From the NCBI GenBank assembly GCA_014804695.1, contig JAAUZJ010000017.1, positions 1 to 64,000 on the forward strand: a stretch of 64,000 nucleotides of DNA. The letters run 5' to 3'. The DNA is from Lachnospiraceae bacterium (GTDB taxonomy: Bacteria; Bacillota; Clostridia; Lachnospirales; Lachnospiraceae). Position 1 is the stretch's first letter. Each line of letters starts with the position of its first letter. The notes below the pieces were generated by a model. The model did not search any database and was not told the origin of the DNA. It worked only from the letters and a program-made list of their open reading frames with translations. The translations under genes were made by a program, and so were the position numbers. Positions 45,283 to 53,429 of the stretch are shown here, piece after piece.

Positions 45283-46535
45283 GATATCTTCCCTTTACTC
45301 CATACTTTTTTGCCTTCGTGACCATCATTGCTCTCCACATATCCGATGCACCAGCACTCCGAAAACTGACCGATAACTTTTAGCGCTTCTTTACAATCTT
45401 TTTCCGGCACAGTCACCACCATGCCTATTCCCATATTAAAATGATATGAAAACACATTTTCACCAATCATACCCTGTTCAAAGAGAAATTGATACAAAGG
45501 CAGGACAGGAAGTGAAGACAGATCAATACACACACCTAATCCTTCCGGTATGTCACGCCATATTCCATTATTCATCAGAGAGTTACTGATCCGAAAAGCC
45601 CCCCGCAAATATCCGTTTTCCTGTAATGCCGTTATTTCTCTTGTGTATGCTGAATTTGCTTTCATCAGCTCATCAATAAATAATCTGGTTTCATCGATTT
45701 TAGCATGATAGAGTCGGGGATTTCTATCCAACATTATCTTAATAAATGGATAGTTCGTTCCATCTATGCCCTCTGTCTTAATGCCAATCAATACATCCCC
45801 TTTTTCCACACAACTCCTTGTAAGTAATTTTTCCTTGTCCGCTACTCCTACCACCGTAGCGTTTACACTATACTCTTCCGGTGTAAAATTGGCCGGCTGG
45901 GCAGCAATCTCCATTCCGGCAAATGATATATTATTTTTATCACAGTTTTTCCTAAAAGACTGAGCCATAAGCAAAAGTTGTTCCTGATTGTAATTGCCAC
46001 AAATAACCATTGATTTTAAGATTATCGGTTTCATCCCATGCTGCAACGTGTGATTTATGGCACTTGCCGCTGCAGCAGCACAAATTTCCTGATTATATCC
46101 ATACTCTTTTGCTAATTTTTCCTTCGAACCCGGCACGCAGGTTACGCATGAATATACCAGTTCTTTCATTTGCGAGGTATCTATCTGAAACATACAGATA
46201 TCTGCAAAATCTGCATATAACATGCTCTTGTCTCTTGAATTAAGTTTCCATATTTCGTATTTTAAGTCATATAATCTTTTTATATCCAGTCCCGCCGCCC
46301 GGTACGAAATACTCCTGTTTTTCCAATCATTTTCATTTAGCAGCATATCAACCGACACATCCAGCAGACTGGAAATCTCATACAAAATATCAACTGTGGG
46401 CAGACTTTTTCCTAACTCCCATTTTGAAACAGCCTGATATGAAATATGCAGAAAATCAGCCAGTTCCCTTTGGGTAATACCTTTTTCTTTTCTAAAAAAA
46501 GCTATTCTTTTACCAACTTCTTCTTTGTTCAACAT
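45270..46535 (-). CDS. XRE helix-turn-helix protein fused to an AIR-synthase-like (PurM-fold) domain
   Basis: 421 residues. Residues ~6-62 form an XRE HTH (GITQRELADFLHISYQAVSKWELGKSLPTVDIL). From about residue 105 to the end the chain follows PurM: GYNQEICAAAAASAINHTLQHGMKPI, FAGMEIAAQPANF (in place of GGETAEMP), VGVADKEKLL, EGLGVCIDLSSLPVLPLYQFL and FNMGIGMVVTV near 387. The GTDGVGTK nucleotide loop of PurM is not conserved, so catalysis is unlikely; a purine- or ligand-sensing repressor is inferred. First gene of the unit with the two ABC exporters. Confidence 0.85.
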   Translation of the reverse strand: MLNKEEVGKRIAFFRKEKGITQRELADFLHISYQAVSKWELGKSLPTVDILYEISSLLDVSVDMLLNENDWKNRSISYRAAGLDIKRLYDLKYEIWKLNSRDKSMLYADFADICMFQIDTSQMKELVYSCVTCVPGSKEKLAKEYGYNQEICAAAAASAINHTLQHGMKPIILKSMVICGNYNQEQLLLMAQSFRKNCDKNNISFAGMEIAAQPANFTPEEYSVNATVVGVADKEKLLTRSCVEKGDVLIGIKTEGIDGTNYPFIKIMLDRNPRLYHAKIDETRLFIDELMKANSAYTREITALQENGYLRGAFRISNSLMNNGIWRDIPEGLGVCIDLSSLPVLPLYQFLFEQGMIGENVFSYHFNMGIGMVVTVPEKDCKEALKVIGQFSECWCIGYVESNDGHEGKKVWSKGKISWKS

Positions 46536-46671
46536 ATATCATCCAGCCTTTCTAAGTTCAGTTCAGTTTTATCATATTTCAAGTATATCATGCAGGTTTG
46601 TCGGTCACAATAATCGCTTTATTGAGTTGTTTTTGTGGAGAATCAACCATCGGTTGAAGTGAAATTGCTAA

Positions 46672-46711
46672 CATAAACAACGGTCAGCCCGCTTCGCGAA
46701 CTGCCCTTATG
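46672..46711. repeat. 40-bp dispersed repeat, copy B
   Basis: Matches 1038-1077 at 39 of 40 positions. It lies in the 320-bp gap between the XRE-AIRS gene and the MATE pseudogene and is directly followed by the terminator at 46714. A small hairpin TCAACC/GGTTGA lies 24 bases before it. Confidence 0.8.
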
Positions 46712-46713
46712 TC

Positions 46714-46756
46714 AAAAAGAACACTTCCCTATTTTTGCCCGGAAAGTATTCTTTTT
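46714..46756. terminator. terminator hairpin, GGAAAGTATCC family
   Basis: AAAAAGAACACTTCC (46714-46728) pairs with GGAAAGTATTCTTTTT (46741-46756) with one bulge. Directly abuts the 40-bp repeat. Confidence 0.7.
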
Positions 46757-46826
46757 ATTAAAGCTTATTCATAAAAATCTTCCATTCTTACTCAACCTGC
46801 GAGTTTGGGCGTAAGCACAAACTTGC

Positions 46827-46850
46827 GTGTGAAAAATTTATTTTTCACAC
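46827..46850. terminator. AT-rich palindromic terminator after the MATE pseudogene
   Basis: GTGTGAAAAA and TTTTTCACAC form a perfect 10-bp stem around TTTA, six bases past the MATE stop. The core GTGAAAAATTTATTTTTCAC is identical to 58187-58208. Confidence 0.75.
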
Positions 46851-46855
46851 TAGCC

Positions 46856-48189
46856 TTATTTCATCTCCCGACTCACCTTAACAAAATATATAAGATTGAT
46901 CACAATCCCGAATATCGTCGCACAAGGCGCAGCCAAACCAATCATGGTCAGACTTGCATCCGGCTGAATACTCATGAAATAGGACATGGGCAGACGCACG
47001 ATAAAGGTTTGTGCAAGCCCCTGCAGCATTACGAATAACGTCTTGGAATGTCCGTTGTAGTAACCTATAAAGCTAAACAGGATTGCCGTTACGATCGCCT
47101 CCGGTGCAAAGCCCTTTAAATACTGTGCCGCGCGGGCAATGACCGCCGCATCGTTTGAGAAAATTGCCGCAAGCAGGTCCCCACGGAAAAATGATAAAAC
47201 TGTGATAAAAATACCGATACCGCATCCGATAAACATACCTGTAACCATTGCTTTTCTCGCACGTTTCTCCTGTCCTGCACCCACATTCTGCGCAACGAAA
47301 GATGCCATAGACTGCATAAGTGAGCCCGGTACCAGCATAACAAAACTTACGATTTTATTCGCTACGCCGTACCCTGAAGAAGCATCCAAGCCAAGTCTGT
47401 TGATAAATGCACACAATGCCAAAAATGACAGTTGTGTCATAATCTCCTGGAATGCAATCGGAATTCCCACTCTTATAAATCTTTTGATTTCGGGATTGAA
47501 GCGGATATATTCTTTTTTCATTACAAACGGAGATGGGCGCTTTCTGATGATAATAATCGATAATATAACGCTGACTGCCTGCGCCATCACGGTCGCAAGC
47601 GCCGCGCCCGCTGCATCCCATTTAAATACTGCAATAAACAGTAAGTCACCCACAATATTTACAACACATGCAATACCCACAAATATTAAAGGCATCTTTG
47701 AATCACCGATTCCACGTGAGATACTGCTGATTACGTTATATGCAATGATAAAGAAAATTCCCCCGCCGCAGATACGGACGTATAATACCGTCGAGTCCAA
47801 TGCTTCTTCCGGGGCCTGCATCAAGAGTGCAAACGGTCTTGCAAGAACAAGCATAGCTACTGCAAGGACACATGCAAGTACCAGAAACAGACAGATTGCA
47901 CCGCCTACAACCTCCCCACCTTTTCAGGCTTCTTTTCCCCCAGGTACTGTCCCATGACAACCGTAACGCCCATGGTAAGTCCCGTAATTGTAAAAGTAAC
48001 CAGATTCACAATACTGCTTCCTGTAGATACGCCTGAGATTCCGGCGGTCGTTCCAAACCATCCCACCACAAGAATATCTACCGCACCATACATTGCCTGT
48101 AAAACCAATGCGCCCAGGATTGGGATCATAAATTTTATCAGTTTGGAAGCAATGTTTCCCTGTGTAAAATCATTTTTGTTTTCTAACAT
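46856..48189 (-). pseudogene. MATE-family efflux transporter interrupted by a frameshift
   Basis: The N-terminal part (48189-47905) encodes MLENKNDFTQGNIASKLIKF to GQYLGEKKPEKVGRL and then stops. The rest (in frame from about 47920 down to 46856) continues as VVGGAICLFLVLACVLA and carries the remaining helices. The frames rejoin by adding one base to the G4 run at 47914-47917 (CCCC on the + strand), so a G5 to G4 loss is the likely cause. Intact, the protein would be about 445 residues. It may be a real pseudogene, a sequencing error or a slippage-controlled gene. Confidence 0.85.
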
Positions 48190-48295
48190 ATTATCTCTCC
48201 CTTTATCAAGTCATAATATCCTACACATTTCGGCTATTATTAACTAAGATTAAATATTAGCTGAAATATAATGAAAAAGCAAGTATTTAAAGCAA

Positions 48296-49150
48296 TTAAG
48301 AAGCCCTTCCCCTCATTCTCTCCTGCTTCGGTGTAACCCCGCGCCATTTTTTATAAGTCCTTATAAAATGGCTGCAATCAAAAAATCCTGTTTCCGCAGC
48401 AATATAATTAAGGTCAAAATCAGAGTTAATGAGTAAGTCGTGCGCCTTGTTCAACCGGATATAATTTATGTACTCCTTACATGAGCGTCCGTAATTTTCA
48501 CGAAAGAGCTTTGCAAAGTTCGAGTAGCTCATGTGACACATTTCAGCAAGATCCTGTATTTCGATTTTTTCACCCGAATGGGTATCGATGTATTCAAGAA
48601 TATGGTAAAACGAGAAATTCGAATCAGTGTGCTTTTCCTGAAATACACTGATATTTTTTTCAATATTTCTTGCGACTGTGATAAGCAGATCATGTATTTT
48701 GGACTGAACACCCAACATATAAAACTCATCTTTATCTAAATACTCACTGACAATGCTGTCAATCTTTGATGCGATCATTTTTTCGTCAACTTTTTCACGT
48801 TTAAGCAATAGACAGAAATCATCCTCTCTTGTTCGTCTCACAAAATAATCAAACAATCTTGAAAGGTATGCAGGCGGAATGTTGATCGAATGAATATCAA
48901 ATTTAATTACCGCATACTTAACATTTTCATCAGTTGCTTTACTTATCTCATGAAGCTGCAATGGATAAAAATAGCACAGGTCACCTTCTTCTATTACCGT
49001 AGTATCATTATTGCATTTCACTTTAACCGAGCCTTTTTCCATGTACATGATCTCGCTGTAGTAGTGCCAATGAAGCTGCGAATATGTAGATTCCGAATAG
49101 AAGATATCATACGGTTGGTTCATCATATCAATGTATTCAAAAAGCTGCAT
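48296..49150 (-). CDS. AraC-family regulator of the mannan locus
   Basis: 284 residues. An N-terminal cupin sensor (HWHYYSEIMYMEKGSVKVKC, FYPLQLHEI) and a C-terminal double HTH (IEIQDLAEMCHMSYSNFAKLFRENYGRSCKEYINYIR; DLNYIAAETGFFDCSHFIRTYKKWRGVTPKQ). Divergent from the epimerase and GH26 genes, which it probably activates in response to a manno-oligosaccharide. Confidence 0.92.
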   Translation of the reverse strand: MQLFEYIDMMNQPYDIFYSESTYSQLHWHYYSEIMYMEKGSVKVKCNNDTTVIEEGDLCYFYPLQLHEISKATDENVKYAVIKFDIHSINIPPAYLSRLFDYFVRRTREDDFCLLLKREKVDEKMIASKIDSIVSEYLDKDEFYMLGVQSKIHDLLITVARNIEKNISVFQEKHTDSNFSFYHILEYIDTHSGEKIEIQDLAEMCHMSYSNFAKLFRENYGRSCKEYINYIRLNKAHDLLINSDFDLNYIAAETGFFDCSHFIRTYKKWRGVTPKQERMRGRAS

Positions 49151-49427
49151 GAGCGTATCCTCCCGCCAGGCTATATTTGCGACGTAATTCCCATCATATA
49201 AGTTGCCATGCTTTCGTCTATTGTATCACACTAATCCATGTACATCAATTTGCTTTAATAGATTTATACAATTTTCAAGTTCCTTTATAATATACATTTT
49301 ACTGCTACAGTGATATAACAGAGCCATAACAATACAAATTTTAATCTAACCCGCAAATCTGTGCAGACATTGCTGATGTCTAAGGACACATAAATTCGCG
49401 GTTTGAGAAAGGAGCATGATAATCAAT

Positions 49428-50594
49428 ATGGAAAAGGCAGTATTCCACAATCATCTATGTAATGATCTAATACCATTCTGGAATAAAATGAAGGACAATG
49501 AAAACGGTGGTTTTTACGGTTATGCAGACCAAAATGGAACTGCCGATAAAAGCAGCGTTAAAGGAGCTATTTTAAACAGCAGGATATTGTGGTTTTACTC
49601 AGAAGCCTATCGGCTTTTGAATGAATCAGAGCTGCTTGAAATGGCAACTCATGCTTATGATTTTCTCGCAGATTATTGCTTTGACAGCAGATATGGCGGC
49701 GTATTCTGGTCTGTGAATGCTGACGGCTCGCCTTATGACGATACAAAACATACATACAATCAGGCATTTGCAATCTACGCTCTCTCTGCCTACTATCAGG
49801 CAAGCGGACGCAAAAATGCATTGACTCTCGCATACTCACTTTATCATACTATTGAGGATAAATGCAGGGACGCTGACGGATACCTTGAAGCTTTTAACAG
49901 AGAGTTCTCTCCTGTTTCTAATGATAAGCTTTCCGAAAACGGCGTAATGGCAGAGCGTACAATGAATACGCTTCTCCATGTCCTTGAAGCTTATACCGAA
50001 CTATACAAAGCTGACAGCTTCAGTGAAGTCGGAAATTCCATAAAGGAAATCATGCGGCTATTTAAGGAAAAGGTTTATAATTATGATAAAAAGATTTGCG
50101 ACGTTTTCTTTGACATAAATTATAAGTCTCTTATAGATTTAGAATCTTACGGCCATGACATTGAAGCATCATGGCTTATTGACAGAGGCTGCGCTGTTCT
50201 TGGCGATGCTGACTGCCATAATGAAATGCTGCCAATAATAAACGATCTTGCAGAAGGGGCATATTTAAATGGAATTGACAATGAATACAAAGCAATGAAC
50301 AATGAACGTGAAAACGACAGCATTAACCGCACAAAAGTATGGTGGGTTCAGGCTGAATCGGTAACGGGTTTTTACAACGCTTATCAGAATAACCCAGCCA
50401 AAACCGAATATTTACATATCGCAGAACAAATATGGGAATATATCACAAATCACGTTATTGACAAAAACAGCGGAGAGTGGTTCGAAAATATCGAAGCTGA
50501 CAATACTGTAAAACCAGACCAGGCTCTGGTTCATGCGTGGAAATGTCCATACCACAACGGACGGATGTGTATTGAAATGATCAAACGCCTTTAA
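49428..50594 (+). CDS. cellobiose 2-epimerase (AGE family)
   Basis: 388 residues with an (alpha/alpha)6 barrel. Family landmarks: ENGGFYGYADQNG, RILWFYSEAYRL, YGGVFWSVNADG, YGHDIEASWLID (catalytic His), WWVQAESVTGF and WKCPYHNGRMC. It converts the reducing-end sugar of beta-1,4-mannobiose or cellobiose between glucose and mannose. ATG 49428 fits other family members. ATG 49416 is 1 base after AAAGGAG and would add four residues. The following GH26 gene supplies mannobiose. No GH130 phosphorylase is in the window. Confidence 0.9.
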   Translation: MEKAVFHNHLCNDLIPFWNKMKDNENGGFYGYADQNGTADKSSVKGAILNSRILWFYSEAYRLLNESELLEMATHAYDFLADYCFDSRYGGVFWSVNADGSPYDDTKHTYNQAFAIYALSAYYQASGRKNALTLAYSLYHTIEDKCRDADGYLEAFNREFSPVSNDKLSENGVMAERTMNTLLHVLEAYTELYKADSFSEVGNSIKEIMRLFKEKVYNYDKKICDVFFDINYKSLIDLESYGHDIEASWLIDRGCAVLGDADCHNEMLPIINDLAEGAYLNGIDNEYKAMNNERENDSINRTKVWWVQAESVTGFYNAYQNNPAKTEYLHIAEQIWEYITNHVIDKNSGEWFENIEADNTVKPDQALVHAWKCPYHNGRMCIEMIKRL

Positions 50595-50654
50595 ATAATA
50601 TAATAAACAGCAATTGTGAAACTAATTATCTAATATCATAAGGGAGAAATAATT

Positions 50655-51602
50655 ATGCAAGATACAGCAAATCCTAATGCATCCAAGGAAGCAAAAGAGC
50701 TTCTGAACTATCTTTCAGATATAGCCGGAAAAAAGATAATTACAGGCCAGCATACACAGACTAATCCTATGGAGGAGATTGAGTATATAAAGAAAATTAC
50801 GGGAAAAGCGCCTAAGCTGGTAGGCTTTGAATTGTTATCCTATTCCCCAAATATTAATTATAATGATGCGTCTGAAGCTTGTTTGACAGAAATTTACGAA
50901 AATAGAGATACTCTCGATACCGCCATGGATCTGGCAAAGAAGTCTGATGTTATACTTACCTTTACTTTCCACTGGTACTCTCCCATCGGCGGCCGCGACA
51001 AAAGTTTCTATGCTGAAAACACAGACTTTGATGCTGAAAAGATCCTCATTAACGGTACGCCTGAAAGAACGGCTTTCTTCCACGATATGGACGTTATTGC
51101 AAAACACCTGAAAAGATTTTGCGACGAAAATCTCCCAATACTTTGGAGGCCGTTTCACGAATCATACGGTCAGTGGTTCTGGTGGGGCACAAAAGGTCCA
51201 AAGATTGCCGGCGAACTGTATAAACTGATGTTTGACTATTATACTTCCCACCATCATCTTAATAATCTGCTTTGGGTATGGAATTGTCCTTTAGCCGAAG
51301 GATACCCGGGTGATGAGTATATTGATATTATTTCTACAGACGTTTATCTGCCTGAATATGCAGAAACAGATTACTCTGAGGAGTATGCTAAGCTTATTTC
51401 CGAAACCACTAAGCAAAAAGTCGCAGCGCTTGCAGAGGTCGGATATATGCCTGACATCAAACTAATCGAAAAGTCGCATACTCCCTGGGCATACTATATG
51501 ACTTGGTCTAAAGAGTTCTGTATTGGTGAGCAGTACAATAAAATCGACCGCCTGCAAGCGATGTATGCCAGCGAGTATGCTGTTACATTGGATGCGGACT
51601 GA
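50655..51602 (+). CDS. cytoplasmic GH26 beta-mannanase/mannobiohydrolase
   Basis: 315 residues. GH26 motifs: GKKIITGQHTQ, TFTFHWYSP, ILWRPFHESYGQWFWWG with the acid/base Glu at residue 169, and AALAEVGYM with the nucleophile Glu at 261. There is no signal peptide or carbohydrate-binding module, so it acts on imported manno-oligosaccharides. AGGGAGA precedes ATG 50655. It ends 11 bases before the convergent flagellin gene. Confidence 0.93.
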   Translation: MQDTANPNASKEAKELLNYLSDIAGKKIITGQHTQTNPMEEIEYIKKITGKAPKLVGFELLSYSPNINYNDASEACLTEIYENRDTLDTAMDLAKKSDVILTFTFHWYSPIGGRDKSFYAENTDFDAEKILINGTPERTAFFHDMDVIAKHLKRFCDENLPILWRPFHESYGQWFWWGTKGPKIAGELYKLMFDYYTSHHHLNNLLWVWNCPLAEGYPGDEYIDIISTDVYLPEYAETDYSEEYAKLISETTKQKVAALAEVGYMPDIKLIEKSHTPWAYYMTWSKEFCIGEQYNKIDRLQAMYASEYAVTLDAD

Positions 51603-51612
51603 CACAAACAAA

Positions 51613-52755
51613 TTACTGCAATAAAGACAACACTCCCTGCCTGTTCTGATTTGCCTGCGCAAGCATAGATTGTCCTGACTGTACAAGGATACTGTTATTG
51701 GAATATTTTACCATCTCTGTGCCAATATCAGTATCCCTAATGAGGGACTCCGCAGCCGCAGTATTCTCAGCAATGTTATCCAAATTTCTTATTGTATGTT
51801 CCAACCGGTTTTGTACGGCTCCCAAATCGGAACGTGTCTGTGACACATCAGTAATTGCACTCTTAACAAAGGCATTCAAAGCCTGAAAATGACGGACATC
51901 CGGCAGATTATCAGATAAAGGCTCTTCCGTCCCACCCGTAGTATTATCAGGATATGTATTTGTAAGTTTATTTTTCACTTTCCAGTCCATAATGGCATTG
52001 TAAGAAAAACTATGAAAAGCTGTCAGATCATAGGCTGCTAAAAGATGCGAATGTCCTGGCATCCCCCAAGGCTGAACCATGCTCTTATCCCAATACTCCT
52101 GCTTTGCCCAGGTCGTACCGCTGCCCGGAATCCAATAAGCTTTCGCACCAGAAGGATAATCTGCAGTATTTGGATTCGGCATATCTATTTCATTGCAAAG
52201 TGGGCTTTCATTATTCGTCTGGTAATAGATTCCTTTAGCAAGTGCACTCGCAATCAAGTCATTGCTGCACATATTGCCTATGGTAAAAGTTATATGCTGC
52301 CCGGGTTCTGCCCCTACCTGCATACCTCTATATTTAAAAGTGCCATCCAGCAGGTTCTGATCATTGAATGTCGTGGTTGAATGTATACGGTCAATTTCAT
52401 TCATCAACTGCCTGACTTCCGCCCTTACAGCCCCCCTGTCAGTTGTGGTCAGCGTTCCATTAGCTCCCTTGACTGCCAACTCTCCCATACGCTGTAACAT
52501 ATCATGAACTTCAGTTAAAGCGCCATCCGCTATCTGTACGCATGAAATGCCATCCTGAGCGTTGTTCACAGCCTGCGTAAGCCCTCTCACCTGACGGCGC
52601 ATTTTTTCCGATATAAACAGCCCCGCTGCGTCATCTGCAGCACGGTTTATTTTATATCCGGAAGACAACTTTTCTATGGACTTCGCCTGATTTCTATTTG
52701 TCAAATTAAATATGCGGTTCGCATTCATTGCTGATAAATTATGCTTTACAACCAT
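51613..52755 (-). CDS. flagellin with a Trp-rich variable domain
   Basis: 380 residues. The N-terminal D0/D1 part (MVVKHNLSAMNANRIFNLTN to about 140) and C-terminal D0/D1 part (about 290-380, ending GQSMLAQANQNRQGVLSLLQ) are well conserved. The central ~150 residues are unusual: rich in Trp, Tyr, Pro and His (KAYWIPGSGTTWAKQEYWDK, PWGMPGHSHLL, AIMDWKV). No HExxH protease motif is present. The gene is alone, with GGGAG before the start and a σ28-type promoter upstream. Confidence 0.93.
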   Translation of the reverse strand: MVVKHNLSAMNANRIFNLTNRNQAKSIEKLSSGYKINRAADDAAGLFISEKMRRQVRGLTQAVNNAQDGISCVQIADGALTEVHDMLQRMGELAVKGANGTLTTTDRGAVRAEVRQLMNEIDRIHSTTTFNDQNLLDGTFKYRGMQVGAEPGQHITFTIGNMCSNDLIASALAKGIYYQTNNESPLCNEIDMPNPNTADYPSGAKAYWIPGSGTTWAKQEYWDKSMVQPWGMPGHSHLLAAYDLTAFHSFSYNAIMDWKVKNKLTNTYPDNTTGGTEEPLSDNLPDVRHFQALNAFVKSAITDVSQTRSDLGAVQNRLEHTIRNLDNIAENTAAAESLIRDTDIGTEMVKYSNNSILVQSGQSMLAQANQNRQGVLSLLQ

Positions 52756-52815
52756 AGTTCTTCACTCCCGCTATTACATATTTATATATGAACCAAAAAT
52801 TACCTATTAGAATAT

Positions 52816-52843
52816 ATATCGGATTATTTTATACAATCATTAA
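52816..52843 (-). promoter_or_regulatory. σ28-type promoter of flagellin
   Basis: On the minus strand, TTAA (52840-52843), 16 bases, then TCCGATAT (52816-52823), close to the σD/σ28 consensus TAAA-N15-GCCGATAA. The leader to the flagellin start is about 50 bases. Confidence 0.6.
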
Positions 52844-52958
52844 CCCATCCATGCGCTAACTTATAAAAAGCTAATGTATAAAAACAAGATATATGCTTGT
52901 TGCCCTTCTAAATCCATGATAGAATATGCATAGCAATTTAAGGAAAAGGAGTATACAT

Positions 52959-53378
52959 ATGGGCAAAAAATTTATTGAAGAATTTAAAAACTTCATCAGC
53001 AAGGGAAATGTGATGGATATGGCTGTTGGTATTATTATCGGTGGCGCATTTACCAGCATCGTTTCTTCACTTGTAGATGACATTATCAACCCGATACTTG
53101 GTTTATTCGGCGGAATGAACTTCGACCAGCTTGCATGGAATATCACAGGCGACGTCACACTGTATTATGGAAAGTTTATCACCGCTGTTGTCAATTTCCT
53201 GATCATGGCACTGATTGTCTTTTTAATCATAAAGCTCATGAATACGGCAATGTCCCGCGTTCATAAAGACGAGCCCCCAAAAGCCATTACAACCAAGACA
53301 TGCCCATTCTGCAAATCCGAAATTGCGATAGATGCAACAAGGTGCCCCCATTGTACTTCGCAGCTTGAAGATGCCTGA
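52959..53378 (+). CDS. mscL: large-conductance mechanosensitive channel with C-terminal zinc ribbon
   Basis: 139 residues from ATG 52959 (AAAGGAG upstream). The first helix [34 protein letters not shown] is classic MscL and the second helix is near residue 80. The C-terminus carries [18 protein letters not shown], a zinc ribbon found in some Clostridia and Bacteroidetes MscL but not in E. coli. It releases solutes under osmotic downshock. Confidence 0.95.
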   Translation: MGKKFIEEFKNFISKGNVMDMAVGIIIGGAFTSIVSSLVDDIINPILGLFGGMNFDQLAWNITGDVTLYYGKFITAVVNFLIMALIVFLIIKLMNTAMSRVHKDEPPKAITTKTCPFCKSEIAIDATRCPHCTSQLEDA

Positions 53379-53395
53379 AATTAACCCAAAAACCA

Positions 53396-53422
53396 AAGCG
53401 GACAGAACAAATCTGCCCGCTT
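53396..53422. terminator. bidirectional terminator between mscL and GH53
   Basis: AAGCGGACAGA (53396-53406) pairs with TCTGCCCGCTT (53412-53422) with one mismatch, between convergent genes. Confidence 0.7.
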
Positions 53423-53429
53423 CGTTTAT

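Noticed and set aside
51613..52755. Flagellinolysin-type protease domain in flagellin
   Set aside because: No HExxH motif; PGHSH alone does not make a zinc protease site.
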